Part shown: positions 39,845-52,300 of the stretch, piece after piece
How the letters are laid out: every line of letters starts with the position of its first letter
Numbering within the stretch: position 1 is the stretch's first letter
Assembly (NCBI GenBank): GCA_022113835.1
Contig: JAILWY010000018.1
Location: 7,541,001 to 7,605,000, forward strand
DNA length: 64,000 nucleotides
Reading direction: 5' to 3'
Source of the DNA: Atopsyche davidsoni
Taxonomy: Eukaryota > Arthropoda > Insecta > Trichoptera > Hydrobiosidae
Made by a program: the position numbers and the translations under genes
The notes under the pieces: generated by a model
What the model was told of the DNA's origin: nothing
The model's input: only the letters and a program-made list of their open reading frames with translations
Database searches by the model: none

Positions 39845-40300
39845 AATGTAGCTCGCGGAGGTAGTCCTCGAGCTCGCCCGTGTGGAGAGACAGAGTGTCT
39901 CGGTGTTGTCACAGGCGCTCGTCCCGTTGGGCCCCTCGCCCCGGGGCGTGTCCGCCCTCGCCCCGCGCCCCTCTGCCCGCCCCGCGCCCCCCTCCCGGCG
40001 CGGCGCCCCCCGCCCGGCTCAGAGCTCTCCCGGCCGCGGCGCGGAGCGTCCGGTACATCCCGCCATCCCAGTCCCCCGCGACCTCCGCGGGCCGCATCGT
40101 CCCCGCATCGTCCCCGCAGTCGCCGAGCGTTTGTCGCTCCAGCCGGTCCGCGCACAGTGGGTCGAGTCGCAGGTCGCCGCGAGTGTTTGTTTATTTCGAA
40201 GTGACAGTTGTTTTGAAGACCGAGGCTGGACCTCCTGGCGCCCTTGAGCCCTTGGGGCGCACGTTCTGGAGCTATCGGCTCGTCAGAGGTCCGCGGCTCC
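39845..40300 (+). promoter_or_regulatory. GC/CpG-rich promoter-proximal region and probable 5' UTR of ham
   Basis: About 450 bp of GC- and CpG-rich DNA stands in sharply AT-rich surroundings and ends at the start codon at 40301. I see no ATG on the + strand from 39850 to 40300, as expected for an untranslated leader. An in-frame TGA at 40214-40216 closes the frame upstream, so 40301 is the first usable ATG in that frame. The segment contains C-rich tracts (about 39958-40020) and a short tandem CCGCATCGTC-type repeat (about 40085-40120). No TATA box is obvious. The transcription start cannot be fixed; an Inr-like CACAGT near 40154 is only a weak candidate. Further upstream non-coding exons cannot be excluded. 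Confidence 0.6.
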
Positions 40301-40328
40301 ATGGTGGACGCCAGATACAGGATGTCAG
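40301..40328 (+). CDS. ham: ham coding exon 1 (start codon, 9 codons plus 1 nt)
   Basis: The exon encodes MVDARYRMS plus the first base of a Gly codon, then a donor (CAG/gtatgg). The start context GCTCCATGG has G at +4. The exon is supported by its phase: the leftover G joins the first two bases of the exon at 45458 to give GGG and continues straight into SSGDEMEVSG. Vertebrate PRDM3/16 also begin with a short first coding exon, though the residues differ. An internal Met (residue 16, ATG at 45475) could serve as an alternative start if another promoter is used. The exon is short, so transcript evidence would be decisive. Confidence 0.65.
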
Positions 40329-43300
40329 GTATGGTAGTGCCAATTTTGAGCGGAGATAGATTGCTGACTTTTTATAATGAAATAATAAAGCATTGTTTAA
40401 AAAAAAAAAATTAATAAGCAGAAAAAAAAACTAATGTTCATCAATTTTTTTTTCTACGCAACAATTAAAATGCTCAGACTCGATCTGAGTTAAATATATG
40501 TAATACGTAGCAAAGATTTTATATAAAGTGTATGGAATCGTAATTATATCACGAGTAGTTTACTATCTAATGTTTATATGTCTGTAGGTACTGCGTATTT
40601 CACGCGCAGTGTAGTCATCGTGTAAATAGATTTTCAAAAATCGTAAGCATTCATGGGAAATGCACATTTATTTAATACATTGATAAGTACTGTGTGGTGC
40701 AATATATAGATGTTTTATGTGATTAAAATACACGGTGCCAAAGACTTATCCGGTCGAAGCATTTCGGTTTTTGTCAAATAAATAAATTTTATGTACGGTG
40801 AACATATTTAATCACGATATATTGTAATTGTATCTTAATAATATAATGTAATCGAGTTTATTATTTAAAACTACAGTGCCGAAAAAAAAACTATTTACAA
40901 AAGAAAAAAAATTGTAGACAGTATAAATACGTTCAAGTATTCCAATAAGAAACTCTCTCAGCGTACATTTTTTACCCTGCGGATATAGCAATTTTTCACC
41001 AGTATGATTTTTTTTGGGGTTGTAGGTTTGAATGCTTGCATATTCCTCAATAATTAGAACAGATTGCGCTGTGCTAAATAAAACAAAATGATGAATATTG
41101 TCGGTCGAGGGATTTCAAATGGGCATACCAACGCCCGGAAGGCTGCAGAGGAGCAGCAGAGGGAGGAGCGGGCGCAGGGATGCGCGGGCCGGCGCGGGCG
41201 GGCGGCTATCCCGGCTATCGGCGGAGTCCTGCGCGACTATCTGCTTCCGCTCCAGGGGATCTGTGTGAAAATCACAGGCAACGCTAATTAGACCGCAACC
41301 CCGGCCGCTTCCTTATCGGCGGCGCGCAACTGCACAAATCATTAACGGCCCGGCTGATAAGCAGGATTGCCACCGCGTCTGCTGGCGGGCCCGCACTATC
41401 AATCCGATAATGCCAACTGGACGAGTCGAACCAACTACACCGTGGAGATTTTTCAAAATCAAATAATTTAGGATGTCGAAACATCAGCTACTTGTAACGC
41501 GTGCTATTGTTAAACAACTACTCACAAAACGTGCTCTGATATATCTTATTGGAAATGTTTTCGCATTGTAAATATTAACACGGCATTCACTGTGTTAGAT
41601 AATATATGGAGTTCTGATTTTGGTTTCCTTTAATTCGTCGACTTTATTAAATTCGTATATAAAAATACACGTGCCACTAGATAAGTTTAGTTGATAATTA
41701 TAGTCGTAATATACATTTATAATTATTTGTATATACAATTGCTTTAAATTATAAATTGAGCAAGTATTAAAAAACACGATTAACTTTTTTCGATTTATTT
41801 AAATGACTTATGGTTTTCGTGGACAACCCTGGTACAATAAGGAAAGGCGATTCTTATTGGGGATGCATTTGCCTGTTTCCTATTTTGTTTTTTTTTAACT
41901 GTATTTTTCATCATCACCCTTAACAATTTAGGTTACAATTTTTAACTAACAGATATAAAGCTACATGTATGGGTTACCATTGTGTAGGTAGGCTTGCGGT
42001 TTTGGTTCCGAACCAGATATGGAATGATAGACAGGCGCGCGATTTAAAATCAACGGTCAAATTGTTAACTCAGATATGAAGGTAATTGACGACGCCATGA
42101 TATTAAACGTTTAATGAGGAGTTTAGCGTACACTACGAAATGTTTTGTGGTTTGCTCAAAATTATAAAGACCTTGTGTTAGCAAATATTTTTTTGAAAAT
42201 AATATTGTATTAGGAATATATTATTTTGATTAGCTTGGGTTACTAGCTACTTTAGATATTGTAAATATGTATAAACTTGGGGCTTATTTTATTTTTCTAC
42301 AAGTTTATTTATAATATAAAATAGGATTAAGTTCCCATATGTAAATGTGATGGTAAAAGAGACAAGGTTGTATTAAAAAAAAATTTGGTAATAAATCTAA
42401 ATCAAAAGAGATAAATCTCGAACTTAATCATATAAAGAATAAACATAACGGAAGAAAGTTAACAATACCATTAAATTTATGAAAAAATCCATAAGCTTTC
42501 TCGATGTCTAATTTTTGGTTTTTAAAAAGCCGAAAAAAATATTATCCAAGGGTCAATAAATTCTGTGTTTTTATTGTTTAAGATTATAGACTTATAAAAT
42601 GTAATAATATACAAATAACAAGTTATTCTTGTGTGTGTTTGCGAATTTACGCGGCTTTTGAGAAAATAACCTTATCTGAAACAAACATCGCAAGGCCCGG
42701 AATGTTTGTATTGTGCTTAGCACCCGTTTGCAAAGAATACCTCTCATACATCCCTTTTTTAACCACCATCATCATCATGTATGTTTCTGATATATTTTTT
42801 GTAAGTCCAATGACTGGAAGTTTCTTGAAATTATATAGTAAAATACACAAAATATATACATATTGAACTTTAATACCTATGTATTATAGTTATTAACGAT
42901 GAATATGAATTTGAAAATGTCCTACAGGGATTAATATTTAAATAGGGGAGAAAATAAATCATTCGAAATATTTAAAACATTTTACTTAAAACTTCACAGA
43001 TAGTCATGACAAAGGATCTGATTCTCAAAATACGCTCTGAATGAATCGACAAAAGGACACGTTTGAACTTATTTATCTGGTTATCAAGTGCATGATGTTG
43101 ATTCAGAAGCTTATGTTAAAAATCTGAAGTTTTAATTGTATAGGATTGCTTTTTGCATAAATATTTGAATATGTGGCCTACTTAAAATTATATATTAAGT
43201 CAAATCATAAATTATTGGGCTACAAATTACCTTTCATTTTATAAATAATCTAATGCGGTGAGGTATTTATGTGCTATCTTTTTATTATTTATTTATAACA

Positions 43301-46300
43301 AGACAAAAAATGAATTAGTTTCACATCAGTTTATATAATAAGTAACTACCTAGATTTACATATTTTGTGGTTAGGTCAATTTTCTTCGGTCAGCGGTTGG
43401 TATTCTCGTGTCTGACGGCTCGGCGATCACCGTGCATTGTTTTCCTAAAGATTAACGATAATCAGATAGAATTTTCTGCGCACTGAGAATTCATCTCCAC
43501 CCACAGAATTTCAGTTTTAACTTAACGACGGTTGCTGTGGACTATAAAGCTGTATGCGACTTCTATATATCTGCATTTCCTCAACTCGACTCGCCAACAC
43601 TTGCGAATGCAATCGTACGTGCGTGTCCGAACAAATATGCCATTGTTTAGAGAATACAACTCCTGTTGGTATGGAGTCACAGTACGTTAGCCAATCAACG
43701 GTGTAGACCCGACGGAATCACTCTAGCTGTCATTGTGAATATGACTGTTAAAAACTTCTTATAAACATAAATATTTCTCAGTTAAAATGTTTTTGCTTCG
43801 GCTTAAAATATGGTTCATTATCATCGATTGTTGATATCCAGTGTGTGAGCAAGCAAGATACGGAGTTCGTCACGCGCGGTAAATAACGCGTTTGTTTCCC
43901 AAACCGGCTATTGTCTCGCCTGCAGCATCTGCATCTCAAAGGTGGAGATGTCTGTCTTTCTTTCGGAATCAATAAATGCGCTGCATTATCTGCGGACCGT
44001 GCGAGCCCGCCCGGTCCGTGCGCCGGCGAGGTGCTCGCTTCCAAGTATCGCCGCCATTAGACATTCTGCATATTCAAATATTCACGTCGTAACTTTGGGA
44101 TGACACGTGCGGAGTTCGCGGGGCTCGGCGGGGAAGTCCGCGGCGCACTCCAAACACGAGCGCGAAGTGGCGAGAGCGGGCCGCCGATACGGCTCGAGTG
44201 CTGGCGATACAGTGATGACATCGACTTTCCGCAGTATTTGCCCAGGCTTATTTGCATTTCCGAATGCACCAGAGTCAGACGAGTAGAGTGATAATTACGC
44301 GGGTAGATAAGGGGCGGGCGGAGGGCGCGGCCAGGTGCTCGCAGGTGCGCGGCTATCTGAGGGTCGCCGGCCAGTCGCCGCTCCGATGTAACACAATACT
44401 GTCAGTGATAAGGGAGACGCTTTGTCATTCTGCGGCGGTAAACATTCGACACCAGTTGAATAGAGGGTTGTTTCAATATTTATTGAAGTCAGATATGTTG
44501 GCATTGTGGAATGACGAATTTAGCGGTACCGTTTTGTATACTCCGTATATTTACATAATGTTTTATAATGACGATTATCTAAATGCTAATATTTTATTCA
44601 ATTGTACTAGAGCGAATGATACACAAAGCGATAATTAAATCGCATTCAACTTGTGAGACAATAAGAAACTGTTGCGTACTGTTATTTTTAATATTAACCC
44701 GTTACATTTAATTTTCTTCGGCAAATTATTGAAAAGAAAAGTGAGCCAAGACTGCTGCCGCTTATAATTGAAGTCGCCACACAATCAGTTTTTAATTACA
44801 ATTTACTGGAATTCTTTACTGAACTAACACTGCCGAGCATTTTTTTTTAAAGGTTTAGCTCTAGATCGCGTCTCTGTACTGTGAAAGAGTTCATATAATT
44901 TTTATCATGTATTTTCTCAATTTTAGTACTTCACATATGAAATAAGCATGAATATAAAAAAGGGTAGTAAAGCTACATTTAAGAGACAATACTAAGTATT
45001 TTGAAGGTTTACGGATAAAAATATTATTTAAAAAAAAACTACTCACGGAAATTTTATTTACTTTTTAAAATTCAATTTGCCTTTTCCTTAGATTTAAATA
45101 GAAAAAATAAAAATATTTTCGTAATTCAATAATAAATGGGTAAAAGTTGAAATTATTAAGATATTTTTTTAGATTTAGCTATGTCAATTAACATAAAATT
45201 AATATATGATGTCGATTTTTTTTTCTATGTATTGTGTAAAAGACGGTCAGACATTTAATAACGTATTCCTGACGCTCGACGTAAGCTAGGATATGAATTT
45301 TTGTTACTAAACATTTGGCGTGGCTACATTGAAAATATATGTGCATTGTATTACTTTACTGTTTTGGTAAGTCAATTTGAAATGTTTGTGGTTCATCAAC
45401 GTTACCCGCGAGGATAATAACGAACATACGCTGATAATGATTGTCAATTGTTCGCAGGGAGCAGCGGTGACGAGATGGAGGTGTCTGGAGTCACGACGGG
45501 GGAGGAAGAGGACGCGGAGTCGGGCGAGTCGGCGCCCGCCTCGCCCCGGCCGCGCGCCGAGCACCGCCGCAAGAAGGCTCCGCAGCAGATCTTGGGAAGC
45601 GCGCAGAGCGAGGCCGCGCAGTGCGAGGCCGCGCAGTGCGAGGCCGCGCCCGCCGAGCCGCGCGCGGGCGAGCTGTGGGCCCGCCCGGCCACGGCCCTGC
45701 TGCGGCCCGGGGCTGGCGAGCAGCAGGGCCAGGCGGGGCAGACCGGGCAGCAGGGCCAGGCGGGGCAGCAGGGCCAGGCGGGGCAGCAGGGCCAGGCGGG
45801 GCAGCCGGGCGCGCCCGCCGAGCTCAGCGTGCGCCGCGAGGGCCGCGCCGGCGTGTGGGCGCGCTCCGCCGTGGCGCGCGGCGCCCGCTACGGCCCCTTC
45901 GCCGGCAAGTGGGCCAGCCTGCCCGCCGACCACCGCTACGCCTGGGAGGTGAGCACCACCTCTATCATCAATTCATAGGCATTAATTCGTTGAACTCATT
46001 TTAACTCTATTGTGCACACTAGTCCACCATCATCGATTTTTCAAATCTCGTGCTTAAAAAAAATTGATTCAAAATTATTTTGTGGCCTTCTCAATTTCTC
46101 ATGTGGCTATACCCTGATCCTGCGCACAGGTTACGGGGCTCACAGGGTGTGGCTATGGTGAATCTATCTATTTTCACTACTGTGTTACTAGAGAAAAATA
46201 TCTGTAAAACCCCTCGTTTCTTTATATTTTGCACAATTATGGCTTTCCATTGCTGTGAGCATAGGAAACATTGTAAGACACTTCAGCGGAGAATTTTCAT

Positions 46301-49300
46301 TTGCATTATTTTTATTTTAAATATAATACTAATGCTGTATTAATCAAAAACAATATCGGACCGTGGTTTTAAAAACAAAACAGAAGTAACTTATTTTTGA
46401 TGGACTATACGATAAATGCCTAATCCGTCATCTTAAAATTTGAGACGTTACCGGATATCTATCATTAGTTCTCAGTCTACTAAATGGCAAACGAGTCCAC
46501 TTAACGCGAGTTCGCCGACGGAAGCCCGCTCAGAGTCACGGGGCGACGCGATAGCTGGAAGGAAGGATTATTTATAATTGTTATTACATAATAGTACAAA
46601 AGTAGTTTAAAAAGAATAACGGCCACATACACGGTAATTCTAGTAAATAACAACTTATTTATTTGAATGTTTGCTTTCTCGTTTTCTAGAAATCCGTTTA
46701 TTTAAATGCTATTTTCAAGAAATCAGGTTTCCAATGATAGAAAGGCACATTTTATTCATGTCGGTATACGAGGACAGATTAAAGTGGGTAAATGTCGGTT
46801 ACCAATTTACGCGATTCAGGTTAATTCTTTACAAAAGGAATAGTTTTACTTTAAAAACTGGATTTACCACTTTTTTAACGTCGCTTTTTGGCAGAAAATT
46901 TACAAATAAAAATCGTTACACAAATAAATGGAAATAATTAAGGTGGAGGGGGTCACACAAATCGGTAGATTAGGGTATGAACCCGGCCGTGGTTACACGC
47001 CGAGCAGAACTATTATTGTCAACAGTTTTTTTTGACATTTCGTCAATTTTTTTCTCACATGAATGTTATTGGCCGTATCTTTTTGAGTATTTTCTGACAA
47101 GGGATCCATTGTTATCTGAGGGTATCGGGAGTCGGGATGATAGAGACACCGGTAGTATCGAGATGGCGACTTTGTGTTTGGTTGTCACATTTCACATTTA
47201 ATTTCAAAATGTAACACCCGAAAATCAAACATACACGCGATTTTTTGACGTTTTTAAATCGTTCTGAAAATACAACAAAAAATAATTTTACCTAAATATT
47301 TGAACTCAAAAAATAAGTGCATTTTTTTTATTATTAACAATATAAGCATACATGTTTCTTTCAATTCATTGTACCGTAAATCAAATAGAAAGTATTAGTA
47401 ATTATTTATTATTGTTTACAAATAATGACAATGACGTTATTGCTCACATGAGATTTGATAATCTCGCTTTAGCTGCCAAATACATAAATCTATCAAATTA
47501 AGCAGGCATGATGTTCTTTTACAATTAGATCGCGATCTAAAATTATCTCGAATCCCAGTACAAGACGGCGCAGGTCAGTGGAGCTGGCAGTCGCTATGAT
47601 ATTTCGTGATTCAGAATCTGAATAAATCTAATTTATTTCAGTCTAGCAGATGCATCATGTTGCATGATGTCAAGTTCACGGGGATATTGATTAGGTCTCA
47701 TTTACTGTGCATATAAAATGTTTCATGAAAATTAACTATCTAGTAATTCATTCTATTACACATTCAACGAAAGATAATATATATGTATTTTTCTAATTGT
47801 ATATAAATATACTCAAATATATATTTTTTAAATTACGAGTTTTTGAAATGCTGAATTGCAAATATTAATACAGAGATTTGTAGGGAGACTATTTTCTTCG
47901 GATAGTTATTTTAAATATTGTTATATATATATATACTTTTTTTTTAAATTCGTTGTATTTACAAGAAAGATGTCACGTTAGAGAATCATCCCTAAATTGA
48001 ATGCGCTAATCCTTTCTCGTTTTGAATTGGTCTTCTGGGACATCATAGCGCAATCATTCAAAGATCTTCGTTTCTATAGAATTTCAAATACCTATGTGAA
48101 AAAAAAATTCAGTCAATGTGGTACGACATTCAGAAAAGCCTCGCTACCTGTCCTCGAGCTCGCTGGTGTTGGGAGTGTTTTGGCAGTGCGGATAGTCAGC
48201 AAAAGATGGTTTACCGTGACACGTTGATCGGAAATACGATAGCGACTACTGGTACAGGGAAAAGATAATCCTTGGCAAAACCTAAATATTTTTTATGAGA
48301 ATACACTTTTCAAAGGTGTAATTGAACCAATACAGCATTTTTTATAGTAATCTTTAACGGATGTTGTTTGAATAACCGTGTCTGATTACAATAATTAAAA
48401 ATAGTAGCATACTAATAAAATAAATCATGTTAGTGTCCTCGTGTCGAGTGTCCGGTTCATCATTTTAGAGAAGTTAATATAAACGAGGCTAATTCCTTTT
48501 ACGACATGACAAACGCGTAACAATTTTGTATATCATATACTTCTTGAGTCTCACAATAGACGTCAACGTTATAATAATTCTTTTGTGAATGAATAATGTC
48601 GTTATAAGCGTCGCTACCTGTTCCGAGACAACGGCGCGTCCAGCGGAGTCCGAGTGACAGGCGCGGCCTTTGTGGGGTGTGCGGAATATCAACTTGTTTG
48701 TATTCCCGGCTTCCTGCCGTGACCTCTGGGACTCTCACAAAAGCCCCAAACGAGGGTCGGTCCTGGACTCGAACAATCACAGCTGACTGACAATAAACCT
48801 CAGATGTGATGGATCTCTCGCTTGACGGACGGCGTTTGGGAATGCTAATGCGTGCGGAGAATACGAGAAACCCAACGCGGCTCTGGTCGGGCGCGCGAGG
48901 AATCCACGTAATTTGTTAACTTTAGGTAAACTCAGCGTCTTGTAGGACATGTGAAGTTTGGTACTTCTTGCAACTAATAAAATGTTTTAGTACTTAGTTT
49001 TGGCATCGGGCCATGAATACAGTGTTGATGGTCTGAAATCAATATTTTAGAATTGTTAAGGAGTTGTCTTATGTCATGACCAGTCAAAAATAATGATAAT
49101 TACGTAGTTGTTATAACAGGACGTCTTTAATCACAAAATACGAATTTATCGGATATATCAGTTAAGTATCATGGAGTAATATACTACAACGATAATATTT
49201 ATTTTTACAAACAAACAATCAATGATTCATATGAATAAAATATTTAAAAGGCGAGTGTATGAATAATTTAGTTCAAACTATATATTCTGATTTATGATAT

Positions 49301-52300
49301 CGAAATATTATGTGTGCAACGTTTTGTAAAATCATGATAAAATCGAATTTAATCATTAATATTGAATGTACATAAAATATAATGTACATGTAAATATAGT
49401 AATGATTGAATAAATTTTATTATACGATAAATATGTTTAAAATTTTTATAAATTTGGTTTAGGTATAAATTTAAAAAAAAAATTAAAATTTTGAGATCTT
49501 GAACACATTGGGGATATAAATATTGGATGAGCAGAAGACTCGTGTGAAGTAGCCAGATTATGAATAGCTAATAAGAGAAAAGCCGAACGGTAGCGTTTAA
49601 AAATACAAAAGTACTATCGATCCGTTTCACACGCCAAGGGATATTGTAATTTCCCCGCCGTGCGTAAACCATCGCTAATATCAATTGTATAATTTGTTTA
49701 TTGGGATGCACCCATCAAATAATAACTCGCATTATGAATAAATTTAAAAACATTATTTAGCATCGGTGCATGAGTTAGTATTCTGCGCGCATTTCTTTGA
49801 TTGGTTTTTAATAAATAATATCAAAACGTGAAGCGACGTATGATTGACGTTTGATCGTTGGAATTTGAATAATTTGAATGCAATAATATCGAAATTACCC
49901 CCGTCTAACGAAGCAGGGTGTCGATGCGAGCGACCGAGGGGACAATGACGAAGAAGCCAAGTGTTGTTTTGTTAATGCGGAACGGCGAATCAAGTGGAAT
50001 AGAATACATTATTATCTAAAGCATTGCAATATCCAGCAGAAGTGGGTTCGATTGATAAAATTAGAGTTTTCGGTTCTGCATGCAATGGTTGGGGTGCTTT
50101 CTAGATTGGTTTGAATAAATGAATTATTTTGTAAATGATATGTAAGTTTAATATTAATATATTTTAATGTATTGAGCTTGTTTAAGCGAGCAAAATTACG
50201 CAAAAAATTTATCTCTCACAAAAAGAAAACGATGTTACATTTATAGATTTACTCCGCTTCGATTGAAATGTTGGATATATAGATTTAATGTTTTGATATA
50301 AAAAATCAGCACAGGTCTGGTTTTATTTTTTAAATTAAGTGTATTACTATATACCTAAGTTACAAATTGAATAATCTTATGTGGCTAGAATGGTCCGGTA
50401 CTATTTGTTTTCAAGCTAGGAAAACAACTATCCGTAGAATTAAATATTATAGAAAACGTTTGATTTGATCTAGTTTACAAATGCTTTATTCGCTAACAGA
50501 TTATAGCTATGCAGAAGCGGGTATAGTATGTAATTGGTGAGATAGTAAGCACGGCGGTCAATCAGGCGCCGGCCAGGGGCTGCGGTGGCTGGGCCGGACT
50601 GGCGCATAACTCACCGGCGCATGTCGCGATGTTCATAATTACTGGCATTTGTCATACACTCCCACTCCACCCCTGCAAACTAGGAGGGATGAGTATATCT
50701 ATAAACAGCTGACACTTTATTGACATTTCAATAATAGACATTAATAAAATAAAGAGCGTTTTTTATCACGGCCGCATAAGCTTTCGTCCAAAGCTCACAT
50801 AAAAAAAAACTATGACAATAAAATAAGTATTATAATTAAATAAATATTGATTAGAGATAAATCTGTTGATTAATGCAAATTGATGCGAATTTGATGTAGC
50901 ATATATGGTAAAATTGACAATTGTAATTTTAAAAAAATATATATTTATGCATTGTTTTGAAAAACATACGAGCTTAAGGTAACGTGCGCCGTGAAATTTT
51001 GTCGATACAAATATGTTATGATAATTCCCCTCGGATGCTGAGTAGTTGATCGCCCCTGTTCCAAGGCAGTGGTCGGTGAAATAATAATTCATGCGAAAAA
51101 ATCATAACGGCATCAGATGGCGGGGCTGGGGGAATGGGTGATTTGTCACGTGATCCCGGCAAGCTGCCGCCGCGCCAGACAACGCGTCGCCGCGCGGAGG
51201 ACGCTCCACTATTTCCAGTAGTAAAGTTTTGCTTTACCTATCGCTATCTTCTCGAAGCACCCTTGATTGAAATTTGAGTGACGATCGAAAATACAAAAAA
51301 AAAAAAAACAGATTCTTTGGCGTGTGTTATTTGTTAGATAATATAACATGTATAAAGTTGGAATTTAAATGCGAAAAAATATAGTTAGTAATCGACACAC
51401 AACTGAAGATTAATTAATTGAGAACATGTATTTAATTTTTTTTCGTGATGTACTGTAAAGTACTTATAATGTCTGTACAATGATTTCTTAAATATACTCA
51501 TGTTACATTGGCTTATGCGTGTAAATGACAGATGTGATGTGCCTATTATTTTGTGTTAGACGATAAATTAAATTTTAAAACTTTTACAATGAAATTATAT
51601 TAGTATTTAAATAAGATTTCATAAAAAATATTATTGAAATGTAAAAGTATTACAATACATAGAATTTGAAATAACGATACAATGAATAAACGCCTTTCCT
51701 GAAAATAGAATCGCAGTCAACAAATTTAAGTTTATTGTTATAAAGTGATATAATATTAAAAATAGCGTACGTTTTGATAATAGTTAATTTTAGTTGATAA
51801 ATAACAAAGAAACACGTGACGTGCTCGTATGATTGATTGGCTACCAAAATTACCTTCGAATATAATTATTGTTGAGCGAAATGCACAATACCCGCACAGA
51901 TACACAAACACAAATAAACACAGCGGGTAAACGTACACCTACACACGTTTGTTTACCGTGCATGTACACAGAGCGGGGGGCACAGCCCCGGGGGGCCCTT
52001 GTTGGCCGTCCAAATTAAATGTCCATAATTTAGTGGGAGCGTGGCCCTGTTTGCAGTGCCCTGCCTCCCGCGAGGTAAACACTCGGTTTTATAATTGTAG
52101 CACTCGCGAGCGCAAATTATGATTTTAACAATATTGCATCACTAATTCAAAATACGGGACAGTGCCGCATGGAATTAATTATTTTTGATCAAAATTTAAC
52201 TTTTTAATAAACATTATTGTTTTATTTATTCGAGATAATAATACTATAGAGTATAGACGCAATCTTCATATTTAAATACGATCTTGAAAATTAACTTATC

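Larger units (their letters stand above)
40329..45457 (+). other. ham intron 1 (5.1 kb) with two strong regulatory islands
   Basis: The intron runs from gtatgg to ttcgcag. Most of it is AT-rich. Mixed-composition islands stand out at about 41090-41510 and 44040-44480 (both listed separately), with weaker ones at about 41990-42130, 43380-43760 and 43840-43990. No convincing additional exon, RNA gene or transposon is seen. Confidence 0.7.

Noticed and set aside
39808..40302. 164-codon minus-strand and 159-codon plus-strand frames over the ham leader
   Set aside because: Arg/Pro/Gly/Ala low-complexity peptides from GC-rich DNA with several frames open at once; no family resemblance.
45307..45933. 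208-codon open frame on the minus strand
   Set aside because: It is the antisense shadow of GC-rich ham exon 2; its Arg/Leu/Ala repeats mirror the coding minisatellite.
49985..50070. Possible tRNA: GGGTTCGATTG B-box-like motif near 50043
   Set aside because: No proper A box at the right spacing and no cloverleaf.
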